Shown: positions 51,245-59,906, numbered from the stretch's first letter. The stretch is DNA of 64,000 nt from Bin87 sp963692995 (GCA_963692995.1 OY843611.1:1054001-1118000), one strand, 5' to 3'. Notes: generated by a model not told the origin, from the sequence alone. Made by a program: numbers and translations.

Positions 51245-53917
51245 ATGGCAACTACATCGTATCAGAAACTCGCCCATCCCGACAATATCGCCCGCTGGCT
51301 CCGCGGCCGCAAGATCGGCGCCAACGACTGGCGCATTCCCCACCTCTGCGGCGGAGAACGCGCCCTTTCCGATAACCCCGGACTGAGCCTGTCCCTGGAC
51401 AAAAATGGCCGCACGATTTTTTACTGCCACTACGGCTGCGACCCCGACGATACCAGAGCCGCCCTGGCGCCCTTCGCCGTCGGCCGAGGCAAGGCTCCTC
51501 CGCCCATCGCCCCGCGCCGCTCTTCGCGCAACAACGGCGGCAGCAGCAGCGGCAACGGCGGCAACGGCGGCAGCGGCAACGGTAGCAACGGCGGCAACGG
51601 CAGCAGCAGCGGCAACGGTAGCAACGGCAGCAGCAGCAACGGCAACGGCAATGGCAGCAACGGCGGCCCCTCTTTCGCCCCCGGCAATCACCCCTGCCCC
51701 AAGTGCGGCAACCCCGCCGGGTTTCAGGCCCAGTCCGACCCCCGCTCCGGCTGGCCGATCCTTACCAGCCTCTGCTCCTGCGCCCTTTCCTACTCCCGGA
51801 TGCTCGCCGCCCTGCCTCCCGCCGTCGGCGCCGCCTGGCAAGCCTGGGCCGATTACGCCACCGGCGCCGGCTCCCGCCGCATTATCCGCGCTTTTCCCGA
51901 AACCGCTAAATCCGGCAAATCCAAATCCCGCTGGTCCGGCAAAGGCCCTCTGGCCGGTCTGCAACCCCGCCGCTGGCTTCCCGATGCCCCAGCTCAGTCC
52001 ATCATCCTCGCCGAAGGCGAAAAGGCCGCCGCCGCCGTCCATTCCGCCCGGCTCAACCTCCCCATCGTCGCCGCCAGCCTCCCCGGCGCCGCCGCCATGG
52101 CAACCGCCGACTACTCCCCCTTCGCCGGATGCGATATCACCGTCTGGCCCGATAACGACGCCACCGGCCAGGCCGCCGCCCAACGCGCCATCGCCGCCCT
52201 CTACCGCGCCGGCGCCGCCACCGTCCGCATGGTCTCCCCCGACGAATGCGCCCGCTTCCTGCCTGCCGACGCCGCTACCGTCGGCTGCGACGCCGCCGAC
52301 CTGGACGCCGCCCTGGTCCGCCTCCTGATCCAGCGCGCCGCTACCGCCGATCCCCCAGTGGAAAAGGACGATCCCTATATGCAGCCGCTACCCTCCGATC
52401 TCCTCAACTCCGCCAGCCTGCAAGGCGAAAAACCCACCTGCGACGGCACCATGCTCCGCATGCTCTGCGCCGACCAGGGCAGCGGTCTCCTCTTCGCCGC
52501 CGCCGCCGCCGGCTCCCCCGACCAACTCCTGGTCAGCGACGACACCGGCGTCTGGCGGGCCGATACCGGCGAACTCCGCTACCGCGTCCGCGCCGCCGCC
52601 TACCACTGGGCCGCCGCGGCGCAAGAAGCCGCCGACGCCGGACGAGTCAAGCCCGCCTACGCCCGACAAGTCAAAAACTGGGCGCAGTCCTGCGAAAACG
52701 CCGCCGCCCAAGACCGCGCCCTCGCCTCCGCCGGCGCCGTCTATCACAGCCTGGCCGCCGCCGGCGCCCTCCCCGCGCAACTCCTGGTCAGCTCCGGGGA
52801 CGCCCTGGATCAGGACGACGCCAGCCTGGGCGCCCGCAACGGCGTGATCAATCTGCAAACCGGAGAACTCCTCACCGGCGACGCCGCCCGGGCCCGCCGC
52901 GTTACCCGCCGCATTCCCGACGATTACCACCCCGACGCCGTTCATCCCACCCTGGATCGCCTGCTGGAACTGCTGCCCGCCCAGGAAGCCGACGGCCTGT
53001 TGGATACCTTCGCCTTCGCTCTCGGCGGACAGCCGGCCGGACAAATCGTTCTGCTGGCCGGCCCGCCTAACTCCGCCCGCAGCCTGCTGTCCGCCGCCGT
53101 AACCGCCGTCCTCGGCGACTTCCGCAGCCGCGGCTACGCCATGTCCCTGCACCCCGACGCCCTGCTCCGGCCCCGCGCCAGCGGCGGAGTCTATAGCCAC
53201 AGCCATCAAGCCTGGCTGGTCGGCGTGCAAGACGCCCGCGTCGCTACCCTGCCCAACTTCGACCCGGAGCCGGACGCCGCTCTGGACACCGGCCTGCTCA
53301 GCCGACTGGACGGCAGCAAAGTCCTCGCCCTGCGCGACGTGGGCGACCGCGCCGGCGTCTCCCGCCCCGCCGCCGCTACTCTCTTCATCCCGGTCAGCGA
53401 GCAAACCCTCGACGAAACTTTTCTCGATACCTACGGCCGCGAACTGGCCGGACGCCTGCGCGTCTTTCACTTCCCGCCGCAACCCCCCGGACGGGCCGAG
53501 GGCAGCGCCGCCGACTTGCTCCGGGAACCGGCCGGCCGGCAAGCCCTGCTGGCCCGGCTGGTCCGGCGGGCCGCCGCCCTGACCGACCGCCAGGACCCGC
53601 CGCAGCCGCCGACGTACCGCGAGCCGGAAGACGCCGCGCCGTCGCCGCGGGAACGCGCCGCCCGGTGGATCCGCGACTGCGTGGAAGTCACCGGCGACCC
53701 GGCCCACCGGATCAGCGCCGCCGAACTGATGCGGGCCGCCGCCCAGGCCCTGGGCGGCGACGGACGGGAACGCGCCGGCGGGCTGACCCGCAAAGCGCTG
53801 CTGTTTCTCCTCAAAAGCCACGACCCCAACTTCCCGGAATCGGCGCCGCTGCGGATGGGATCGCAAGTGGCGCGGGGCTACGCCGGCGTGCGCCTCAAGC
53901 CGAAGGCGGGATCGTGA
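51245..53917 (+). CDS. D5/P4-type primase-helicase with two zinc modules, Toprim domain and altered Walker A
   Basis: An 890-residue replication protein. Residues 30-68 form a zinc module (PHLCGGE, FYCHYGC: Cys35, Cys61, Cys65). Residues 93-138 are a Gly/Asn/Ser linker. A second finger follows (PCPKCGNPAGF, LCSC). The Toprim domain has ILAEGEKAA with Glu257 and TVWPDNDATG with Asp303 and Asp305. The C-terminal D5-type ATPase region has RNGVINLQTGELL, YHPDAVHPTLDRLLELLP, LLDTFAFALGGQ and LIPVSEQTLDETFLDTYGRELAGRLRVFHFP. Where a P-loop (GxxxxGKS) is expected it reads GPPNSARS at 606-613, so the lysine is replaced. ATG 51245 follows AAGGACAG. It lies beside the proposed origin. Confidence 0.83.
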   Translation: MATTSYQKLAHPDNIARWLRGRKIGANDWRIPHLCGGERALSDNPGLSLSLDKNGRTIFYCHYGCDPDDTRAALAPFAVGRGKAPPPIAPRRSSRNNGGSSSGNGGNGGSGNGSNGGNGSSSGNGSNGSSSNGNGNGSNGGPSFAPGNHPCPKCGNPAGFQAQSDPRSGWPILTSLCSCALSYSRMLAALPPAVGAAWQAWADYATGAGSRRIIRAFPETAKSGKSKSRWSGKGPLAGLQPRRWLPDAPAQSIILAEGEKAAAAVHSARLNLPIVAASLPGAAAMATADYSPFAGCDITVWPDNDATGQAAAQRAIAALYRAGAATVRMVSPDECARFLPADAATVGCDAADLDAALVRLLIQRAATADPPVEKDDPYMQPLPSDLLNSASLQGEKPTCDGTMLRMLCADQGSGLLFAAAAAGSPDQLLVSDDTGVWRADTGELRYRVRAAAYHWAAAAQEAADAGRVKPAYARQVKNWAQSCENAAAQDRALASAGAVYHSLAAAGALPAQLLVSSGDALDQDDASLGARNGVINLQTGELLTGDAARARRVTRRIPDDYHPDAVHPTLDRLLELLPAQEADGLLDTFAFALGGQPAGQIVLLAGPPNSARSLLSAAVTAVLGDFRSRGYAMSLHPDALLRPRASGGVYSHSHQAWLVGVQDARVATLPNFDPEPDAALDTGLLSRLDGSKVLALRDVGDRAGVSRPAAATLFIPVSEQTLDETFLDTYGRELAGRLRVFHFPPQPPGRAEGSAADLLREPAGRQALLARLVRRAAALTDRQDPPQPPTYREPEDAAPSPRERAARWIRDCVEVTGDPAHRISAAELMRAAAQALGGDGRERAGGLTRKALLFLLKSHDPNFPESAPLRMGSQVARGYAGVRLKPKAGS

Positions 53918-53919
53918 GG

Positions 53920-54300
53920 ACGGGGGACGCCGCAATGGGGCCAGGAAGGGCCGGAAAGGGGCCGGAGACGCCGGGAACGCCGCAAAAGGGCGCAAAGGTA
54001 GGGAAGGGCGGCAAAGGGGCCTCAGAGACGCCGGAACGCCGCAAAGCGGGGTCGCCAGACCGCAGCGGGGCCAGAAGGCCAGGGAACGCCGCAAGGGAAG
54101 GATCGCGCCGCCGCCGCAAAGGGAGGTCAGGGATGTCGCCGGAACTGCCGCCGCAAGGGGACGCTGGGGATGCCGCAAAGGGACTTCGGGAAGGCCGCCA
54201 GGGGAACGGATCGGGCCGGGCAAACCAGCCACGCCGCCGCCCTCAAATCGGCCTCCGCAGCGGCCTTCAAACCGGCCCAAAACCGGCCCTCAAACCGGCC
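53920..54300. repeat. G-rich degenerate repeats between the primase-helicase and the AT-rich block
   Basis: The words GAACGCCGCAAAG, GACGCCG and GGGGCC recur about every 20-40 bases for nearly 400 bases, with a strong purine bias on the plus strand. One frame stays open here but its translation is low-complexity (Gly, Arg, Lys, Pro), so it is treated as non-coding. It might be part of an origin region or a spacer prone to slippage. Confidence 0.5.
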
Positions 54301-54312
54301 CAAAATCGGGTT

Positions 54313-54899
54313 TGTAACACTTGTAACAGGAAATCCTTAATTAACTATAGAGCTGAGAATTTAAAATCGAAAATTCAGTTTAACCTAAAGCACTATAGGG
54401 ATCTCCTGTTACAAGTGTTACATTTGCCAAAATATTAGAACAAATCACCCTAATTTGTTCGGGAAATTAGTACATTTGTCCTGTAACAAAAGTGTTCGGA
54501 ACACGCCCCTCCAGCTGTTACAAAGTGTTACAAATCGGCCTCTCCTGTTACATTTTGGCCGCTTTTTTAGAATTCGTATGGGAAAACGGGCGCAAAAAAC
54601 GCTTTTTTCAGCCGCAACGCCGCCTTCTCGACGAAAAAAACCGCATTTTTTGCGCCTGCGGAGCCGCTGATCCGCGTTTTTAACCCCGTCAGAGGCGCTT
54701 TTTACTGAGTTTTGCCCGTTTTTTGCGCCTTGGCCAGGCTGTTACGCGCCGTTTTTGCCGCTTTTTGCGCCCTGGACATGGCAAAATTTCGGCCCTAAAC
54801 CCCCATTTCGGCCCCTGAGGGCGGGAATTTGGCCCCAAAACCGGGATTTTGTAACACTTTGTAACAGCTGGAACCCCCCGTCCCGCCCTCCTGTTACAC
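54313..54899. other. Candidate replication origin: AT-rich block with TGTTACA inverted repeats
   Basis: A perfect 19-bp inverted repeat has arms at 54313-54331 (TGTAACACTTGTAACAGGA) and 54404-54422. A second perfect 21-bp inverted repeat has arms at 54512-54532 (CAGCTGTTACAAAGTGTTAC plus A) and 54850-54870. More single copies lie at 54478, 54543 and 54888. Each arm holds two TGTTACA half-sites. AT content is far above the neighbours, and repeated A/T tracts (TTTTTTGCGCC and similar, 54590-54770) suggest bent DNA. Position directly after a primase-helicase gene suits an iteron-type oriV. An alternative is an operator cluster for a repressor. Confidence 0.6.
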
Positions 54900-55069
54900 C
54901 CCGCAACGGCCCGGCGCCGCCCCTTCCGGAGGGCCTGCGAAGGCCAGCCCACAGCTGCTTTCCGGCCCGCTTTTTGCCCTCTCCTGAGGGCGCCGCTGCC
55001 CTTGATCCGTGGTGGCCGCTGGACCGGCTGGGCGGCCCTTTGCAGCAGCATTCCGGGGGGTCTCGGCGG

Positions 55070-55410
55070 CGTCCTCGCCGGCCTCGGCCTTGCGGCTACC
55101 GGCCTCGTCTGCACCGGCCTTGCGGCTACCGGCCCCGCCGGCATCGGCCTTGCGGCAGCGTCTCCGCCTACTCCGGCTTTGCGGCTATCGGCCCTGCCCA
55201 CCTCGGCTTGCGGCAGCGTCTCCGCCTACTCCGGCCTTGCGGCTACCGGCCCTGCCCACCTCGGCTTGCGGCACCGGCCCTGCCCACCTCGGCTTGTGGC
55301 TACCGGCCCTGCCTACCTCGGCTTGCGGCAGCGTCTCCGCCTACTCCGGCTTTGCGGCTACTGGCCTCGCTTACCCCGGCTTGCGGCAGCGGCCCCGCCG
55401 GCCTCGCCGG
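55070..55410. repeat. Tandem repeats rich in CTTGCGGCTACCGGCC
   Basis: The word CTTGCGGCTACCGGCC and variants recur about every 30 bases. A longer 58-base unit starting GCGGCAGCGTCTCCGCCTA occurs at 55152, 55210 and again at 55325. All plus frames stay open across it, giving repetitive Ala/Gly/Leu or Pro/Arg peptides, which is expected for such repeats. None has a ribosome site or a non-repeat domain. I treat the stretch as non-coding repeat DNA. Confidence 0.7.
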
Positions 55411-55419
55411 CCCCGGCCT

Positions 55420-55828
55420 CGTTCAGCCGAAATCCCGCGTCTTGCGGGATCAGTAATGACGTGTTCCGTCACAATAAAGTCAGGGAGTGCTGACTTTCAC
55501 CTCATACGAGGCGCTGTCGGAGATAAATCCGCTACAATTGCCCCTGCTTGACGATGCTCTTCGTCGCCAATAAGCCGCGGCCCAACGCCTTCCGGCTAAC
55601 TATTCCCGCTCAGCCAACGCTTTCCGCCAGGAAGATGCCGGAACTCAACCCCTTCCCCAATCCGGCCCGGCCCGTCTTTCCCCTTTCACTCGGCGCCGGG
55701 CCAATGCGGTTGCGCTTTCCCGCCGTCAACCGCCCCAATTGCGACCTTTTCCGCTACTCCGGTCCGCAACCCCTAAACTATTCCCCTCATTGCCGTCCGC
55801 AATCCCTGCGCCTCAGTGCAGCCCAGCA
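55420..55828. other. Intergenic stretch, no gene recognised
   Basis: About 400 bases between the tandem repeats and the minus-strand gene ending at 55829. A plus frame from 55548 is open but opposite the real gene for much of its length and has no ribosome site. The words AAAGTCAGGGAGTGCTGACTTT (55475-55498) form a short inverted repeat that could be an operator. Confidence 0.45.
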
Positions 55829-56581
55829 TCAAATTCCAGCGCTCAACTCAGCAAACGCCGCCAAGTTCGACAATCGGACATCAGCATCCTGCGCCGTCCG
55901 CGACAGCCGGCCAGTCCACGCCGCTCCCGCCAGCCTACTAGCCCACGCCGCTTCCGTTTCCCTGAACTCGGCGCAATAAATCAGCGCCGCCCGCGACAGT
56001 TCCGCATCGGCAGCCACCGCTTCTTGCGCCGCCTCAATGAGGTCCGGCAGTCGTTGCGCCGCCGCGTCTCCCTCGGCCGCCGAAGCCGGGTCAGGGCGCA
56101 GCAAGGTCGCCAAGGCCGCCAGGGCTGCGCCGGCCGCGCCAGCCTTTTCCGACAACGCGCCGGGAACCGCCAGCTCAACGTCATAGGCGCCGGCCACTAG
56201 CGCGTAAGCGTCGCCCAGTCGAAAGCCGCCCTCCAGCGCCGTGTCCGTAGCCAGGGCGAAGTTAATTTCCTCCGTCGCCGCCGCCGCCCGCCGGTTCGCC
56301 AATGACAGCGCGTTTGCCGCGTCCGCTCCGGCATTGCCGGCAATCCCCAGGATCGCCGCGGTGTAGGCGCGCGACATGGCGACGGCGTACAAGGCATACT
56401 GGGACAGTCTCTCTTCCCCGGCGCGGTTAAAAGCGCCCCATTGCAGCTCTTGCAGGCAATCGGCGAAAGCGCACTCGCCAGCCAGGGCGCGGGCCGCGTG
56501 ACCCGCCAGATAAAGACCGCTTTGATCTAGCGCTTTCGCCTGATCTTGTGCCGCTTTCCAGCGGTTAGTAGGCATTGTCAT
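55829..56581 (-). CDS. Alanine-rich helical protein of unknown function
   Basis: A 250-residue protein, about a third alanine, apparently all helical: MTMPTNRWKAAQDQAKALDQ, then LYLAGHAARALAGECAFADC, then LYAVAMSRAYTAAILGIAGN, and later LPDLIEAAQEAVAADAELSR. GGAGA lies seven bases before ATG 56581. No membrane or signal segment is evident and three cysteines are present. No family was recognised. It is a soluble protein near the right-hand accessory genes of the element. Confidence 0.65.
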   Translation of the reverse strand: MTMPTNRWKAAQDQAKALDQSGLYLAGHAARALAGECAFADCLQELQWGAFNRAGEERLSQYALYAVAMSRAYTAAILGIAGNAGADAANALSLANRRAAAATEEINFALATDTALEGGFRLGDAYALVAGAYDVELAVPGALSEKAGAAGAALAALATLLRPDPASAAEGDAAAQRLPDLIEAAQEAVAADAELSRAALIYCAEFRETEAAWASRLAGAAWTGRLSRTAQDADVRLSNLAAFAELSAGI

Positions 56582-56807
56582 AGCCATTCTCCACCTTGCG
56601 GGGCGCAGCGCTCCCGTTCAGTGTCAGTGCAATACCGATCAATCGCGGCAATTCCTTCGCGTTAACCGCCGACCGGCCCGCCGGCCCGCCGTCATTTGAT
56701 CCGATTGCCTGATTAGATGTCGCAACCCAAGGATCTTTCCGGCCGGCCGCCTTGCCAACCCGGTTGGTTCCCCCTCTTCACGCTCCCTCTGGCAACGGCG
56801 CCGCAAC

Positions 56808-57062
56808 CTACCGGATCAGCGCCCACGCCGGTGGCCGCGTCCTCTCCCCATCCTCCGTCTCATAGATCAATATCCCCGGCCTTTCCAGCCGGTACACCGG
56901 CCCAATACAAGCGTCGGGGCCGCCCGCCGTCTCCGCGCAGTAGCACTCCATGGGCAATGCCCAGGGATCATCCTCATCGACCCACATCCGCCCTTCGCTT
57001 GCGTAGCAAATCCCCGCCAGCGCAATGCCCGCCGGGGCGCTCTCCCACACGTATATGCTCAT
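56808..57062 (-). CDS. Small acidic protein of unknown function
   Basis: An 84-residue protein: MSIYVWESAPAGIALAGICY, then MWVDEDDPWALPMECYCAET, then GPVYRLERPGILIYETEDG. It is acidic, rich in Trp and Tyr, with four cysteines (two in CYC). A GAGGAG site precedes ATG 57062, ten bases after the stop of the gene at 57073, so the two form one operon. No family was recognised. Confidence 0.65.
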   Translation of the reverse strand: MSIYVWESAPAGIALAGICYASEGRMWVDEDDPWALPMECYCAETAGGPDACIGPVYRLERPGILIYETEDGERTRPPAWALIR

Positions 57063-57072
57063 TCCTTACTCC

Positions 57073-57321
57073 TCAGCAACCCGACGTTGCCTGAGCTGCC
57101 GCTCCAATCCTTTGAACTTTCTTCCCAACCAGCTGCCGGCGCTGCGTGAACGTTCCGTCAGCGTTCAGCCAGTCGTACAACAGGTACAATTCTCCGTCTT
57201 GCAGAATCAGCCCCGCGTCCACGTCGGTCAGTGAGTTCACCAGCGTCCGGATGGTGTCGTAATACTGCTGCTGCTGCTCCCGCAATGCGGCGATGCGGTC
57301 GCTCTCGTTTATGGGGGTCAT
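57073..57321 (-). CDS. Small helical protein, upstream partner of the 84-residue gene
   Basis: An 82-residue protein starting MTPINESDRIAALREQQQQY, then YDTIRTLVNSLTDVDAGLIL, and QDGELYLLYDWLNADGTFTQ. The first half is a likely coiled coil and the second a small beta unit. GAGGAG stands six to seven bases before ATG 57321. No family was recognised; the pair could be an accessory or toxin-antitoxin-like unit, but there is no direct evidence for that. Confidence 0.65.
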   Translation of the reverse strand: MTPINESDRIAALREQQQQYYDTIRTLVNSLTDVDAGLILQDGELYLLYDWLNADGTFTQRRQLVGKKVQRIGAAAQATSGC

Positions 57322-57531
57322 TGCTTGCTCCTCAACGGGCTATTGCTGTAATGGCTGCTCTGCTGATTTTGGCGGCGGCGCAACGCGGCAGCGATAACCG
57401 CCTGTCAGTTGGCGATTACGCGCTGGCGCAGTTCCAAAACCCAGTTGGCTTCGTACATCCTGCGCCGCTCCGTCACGACTTGGCGCAGTCGGTACTATGC
57501 GGTGAGAACCGTGTCCCGCCGTTCGTCGTAA

Positions 57532-57957
57532 GTGAAGCTGCTGTCATTGGATGAATACGGCCCGGAGCGGCGCCCCCGGCTGGGGGAGATGACGGCCTGG
57601 GAAGGCGCTTGCCGCATGGCCTATCACCTGAGCCGGGAAGGTGAAGATGGCCGCGGCGTCGAGGGAGCGGCGGATGTTTGCCGGGCGATGGGCAGCAACG
57701 CCGAGGCGGTGGAGCGGCTGGCGCGCCTTCTCTATAACCACTATGACTGGAAGGGCGACTCCCCCAACTCGGTGATGTTCAATAACTTGGTCACCGAGTG
57801 GCCGAACATTCAGGCGCTGGTGGCGCTCCGGCGCTGCGTCGGAATCCTCGAGGCTCGTCAGCGCGAGGATGGCGCGTCCGGGTTGGTCCGGGTCGGCGAC
57901 GCGGGGCCGTTGGTGGGTGGTCTGGAGTCCGCGCCCGAAGCAGCGGGGCAGGGGTAG
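57532..57957 (+). pseudogene. C-terminal remnant of a DUF1156-type DNA methylase
   Basis: The 141 residues end-match the tail of large DUF1156 adenine-specific DNA methylases: EMTAWEGACRMAYHLSREGE, then ERLARLLYNHYDWKGDSPNS, then VMFNNLVTEWPNIQAL. Family members have a KG...A..YN.LV.SWP.I pattern at this place. The rest of the protein, several hundred residues with the catalytic part, is missing. A stop codon lies in the frame just before the GTG at 57532. Full-length relatives occur in defence islands. This copy cannot methylate DNA. Confidence 0.5.
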
Positions 57958-57974
57958 CTGGTCTCAGTTCCGGC

Positions 57975-58859
57975 CTAAACCGTTCCGCTGCCCGGCGTTC
58001 CGGCGCCGTGCCTCTCCGATTCCAGCTGCACCAGCGTTACGCTCAGCCGGTGGGCGGCCTGCTGGACGGCGGGAGCCGGCGCGTAATGGGTCACCAGGTA
58101 GGGGCTGGCGGGTACGCCGGTTACCCGGCTGATCAGTTCGGCCCGCCGGGCGGCCTTGCCCACGTCGTCCTCGTTGCAGGTTATGGAAGTCTCGATGACG
58201 GCGAACTCGGCCGGCGGGGTGTCGTCGCCGGTCTGGGCGATGATGTCCGGGTTGTAGCCGTCGATTAGTTCGGCGCGGGTAATGCGCTGCGCTTGCCGGG
58301 CCGCGTACAGCAGGTTGTTGATCCAGTCGCGGTCGGCCAGGTTGGGCCAGTCCAGGTATCCATCGAGGATGGCCCGGAGGTTGGCGACGCAGAAGTGTTC
58401 GTAGCCGTCGCCGCGTAGTCGGCCCAGGTCGCCACGCATCCGGTCCACGTCGCCACGCATCCGTTCTACGGTGGCGTTGACTTGCCGCTGCTCGGCGACG
58501 AAGGCATCCATGCGGGCGTTATGCTCTGCCTGCTGTGCGTTGACTTGCCCCTGCTCGGTGACGAAGGCATCCATGCGAGCGTTATGCTCCGTCTGCTGTG
58601 CGTTGACTTGCCGCTGCTCGGTGACGAAGGCATCCATGCGGGCGTTATGCTCCGCTTGCCGGGCGTTGATTTGGCGCTGCTCGGCGATGAACTCGTGGAC
58701 GGTTTGGGCCAGTGATGCTACGGTTTGGGCCAGTTCGGCTAACCGGGCCGGCAACTCCAGAATTTCAGCTCCCAGTAGCTGCTGGCGAACCCGCTCCCGG
58801 AAACCGGAGTTGGTTTCCAGCAAGTGGAGGAATTGCTCTTCGAGTTGGGGGGTGGTCAT
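57975..58859 (-). CDS. Coiled-coil protein with a C-terminal PD-(D/E)XK-like (DUF3782-type) domain
   Basis: A 294-residue protein. Residues 35-150 are a coiled coil built from three 21-residue repeats (VNAQQAEHNARMDAFVTEQ). Then MRGDVDRMRGDLGRLRGDGY leads into the C-terminal domain with LADRDWINNLLYAARQAQRI, ELIDGYNPDIIAQTGD, and FAVIETSITCNEDDVGKAARRAELI. The order D...E.S...K-like matches the restriction-endonuclease fold found in DUF3782-type proteins common in Chloroflexota and Cyanobacteria. A real endonuclease function is not shown. No ribosome site is obvious before ATG 58859. Confidence 0.72.
   Translation of the reverse strand: MTTPQLEEQFLHLLETNSGFRERVRQQLLGAEILELPARLAELAQTVASLAQTVHEFIAEQRQINARQAEHNARMDAFVTEQRQVNAQQTEHNARMDAFVTEQGQVNAQQAEHNARMDAFVAEQRQVNATVERMRGDVDRMRGDLGRLRGDGYEHFCVANLRAILDGYLDWPNLADRDWINNLLYAARQAQRITRAELIDGYNPDIIAQTGDDTPPAEFAVIETSITCNEDDVGKAARRAELISRVTGVPASPYLVTHYAPAPAVQQAAHRLSVTLVQLESERHGAGTPGSGTV
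58474..58680. repeat. 63-bp tandem repeats coding the coiled coil
   Basis: Three full units (58474-58536, 58537-58599, 58600-58662) begin GCGTTGACTTGCC and contain GAAGGCATCCATGCG. A fourth is partial. They differ at only a few bases, so expansion is recent. The reading frame is kept because the unit is a multiple of three. Confidence 0.9.
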
Positions 58860-59025
58860 TATGCGGTCTCCTGGGTATTAATTCTATCTCAATGAGACCG
58901 GAGTGGGCTAGTTGGTTCCGGTTTGACTTTGAAACCCCCGCAGCTCTAGGGTCGCGGGGGTGTTAGCGTGCCGCCGGTGCTGGTTACTACTTGGCCGGGG
59001 CTATCCGGTTGCAGCTCTGGCGCCG

Positions 59026-59208
59026 TCATACGCCCATGCACCGCAGCCGATTGCCGGATGCGTGAAACTGCCGGATCACCGGCTGGCCCAGGCAGTCAAC
59101 TAATGCAGGGGCGTCGGCGATGCCCGCGCCGTCTCCGCTATCTGGGCCGGTTAGGATCAGATTTTTCGCCGACTGGTTGAGTTGCCACGTATGACCGCCT
59201 CGCCACAT
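59026..59208 (-). CDS. Doubtful 60-residue frame
   Basis: The minus frame reads MWRGGHTWQLNQSAKNLILT, then GPDSGDGAGIADAPALVDCL and GQPVIRQFHASGNRLRCMGV. It is protein-like in composition and the frame is open upstream to the end of the lipoprotein gene, but no ribosome site or known family supports it. It may be the tail of a decayed gene. The rest of the gap 58860-59279 shows nothing recognisable. Confidence 0.25.
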   Translation of the reverse strand: MWRGGHTWQLNQSAKNLILTGPDSGDGAGIADAPALVDCLGQPVIRQFHASGNRLRCMGV

Positions 59209-59279
59209 CAGGCTAGGCGCGGCGATTGTAGCAAGCGATTGTGCAGGTTGATAGTACAGGGGATTCGTGTCAGCAACCC

Positions 59280-59906
59280 TCAGTCCCTCGGCTCAATGAG
59301 CGTCGGCTCCCCCAGGAATTGGATCGTCGCGCCGTCGGCGCCGTCGGTGTTTAGCCCGGCGCCTTCCAGCAGAAAACTGTGCGCCTTAGCGTCGTCCAGT
59401 TCCGTTACCAGCGTCCGGTGGCGATCCGGCGCTACCGGCAGCACGGTCAGCAGGGTGATGCCGTCTGCGGAATGAGCAAAGACGCTGAGCCGGTATTCTG
59501 CCAAGTTCGCCTCCGGGGGCCAGCTGACCGCCACTACGCCCGGTTCGTCCGTCCAGTCGGCGGTCAGGCGCGCCGGCGGTTCCGGCGTGGGCGGTGGCTC
59601 CGGCGTGGCCGCGGGCGGCGGTTCCGGCGTTGCCGTGGGCGGCGGCTCCGGCGTGGCCGTTGGCGCGGGCGGCGGCTCCGGCGTGGCCGTGATGGTGGGC
59701 CGGGGAACCGAAGTCGCCGTTGGCGCAATGGTCGGCGCACGGGTTGACGCTGGCGCAGTGGGCGCGGCCGCCGTCGCGCTGGCCGCGGTGGGCAGCGGAC
59801 GGGCCAGCGGCTCCGCCGGGGTCGTGCAGCCAATGGCGCCCAGCGCGACGGCAATGACGCCGCCAATGAGCAGGAAGCCAGGGCGAGGGAATGGGACGCG
59901 AAACAT
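59280..59906 (-). CDS. Lipoprotein with Thr/Pro linker and Fn3-like domain
   Basis: A 208-residue protein. The signal is MFRVPFPRPGFLLIGGVIAV with the lipobox LGAIGC near residue 28. Residues 35-115 are a Pro/Thr/Ala linker with repeated TATPEPPP units, as in wall- or surface-displayed proteins. The C-terminal 90 residues (LTADWTDEPGVVAVSWPPEA, NLAEYRLSVFA, HRTLVTELDDAKAHSFLLEG) look like one fibronectin type III-like domain. GGAGGA lies before ATG 59906. It heads a set of secreted proteins at the right of the window. Confidence 0.75.
   Translation of the reverse strand: MFRVPFPRPGFLLIGGVIAVALGAIGCTTPAEPLARPLPTAASATAAAPTAPASTRAPTIAPTATSVPRPTITATPEPPPAPTATPEPPPTATPEPPPAATPEPPPTPEPPARLTADWTDEPGVVAVSWPPEANLAEYRLSVFAHSADGITLLTVLPVAPDRHRTLVTELDDAKAHSFLLEGAGLNTDGADGATIQFLGEPTLIEPRD

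Noticed and set aside
53200..54280. Long minus-strand frame opposite the primase-helicase gene (630 residues)
   Set aside because: It is the GC-rich antisense shadow of a gene with recognisable zinc, Toprim and D5 motifs on the plus strand.
53665..54438. 257-residue plus frame rich in Gly, Arg, Lys and Pro
   Set aside because: It overlaps the primase-helicase gene in another frame and then runs through repeat DNA; no start signal.
54755..55551. Three overlapping plus-strand frames over the tandem repeats
   Set aside because: All three frames are open because the repeat lacks stops; the peptides are purely repetitive and no ribosome site was found.
55548..55979. 143-residue plus frame
   Set aside because: Its second half is antisense to the alanine-rich gene and its first half has no family or ribosome site.
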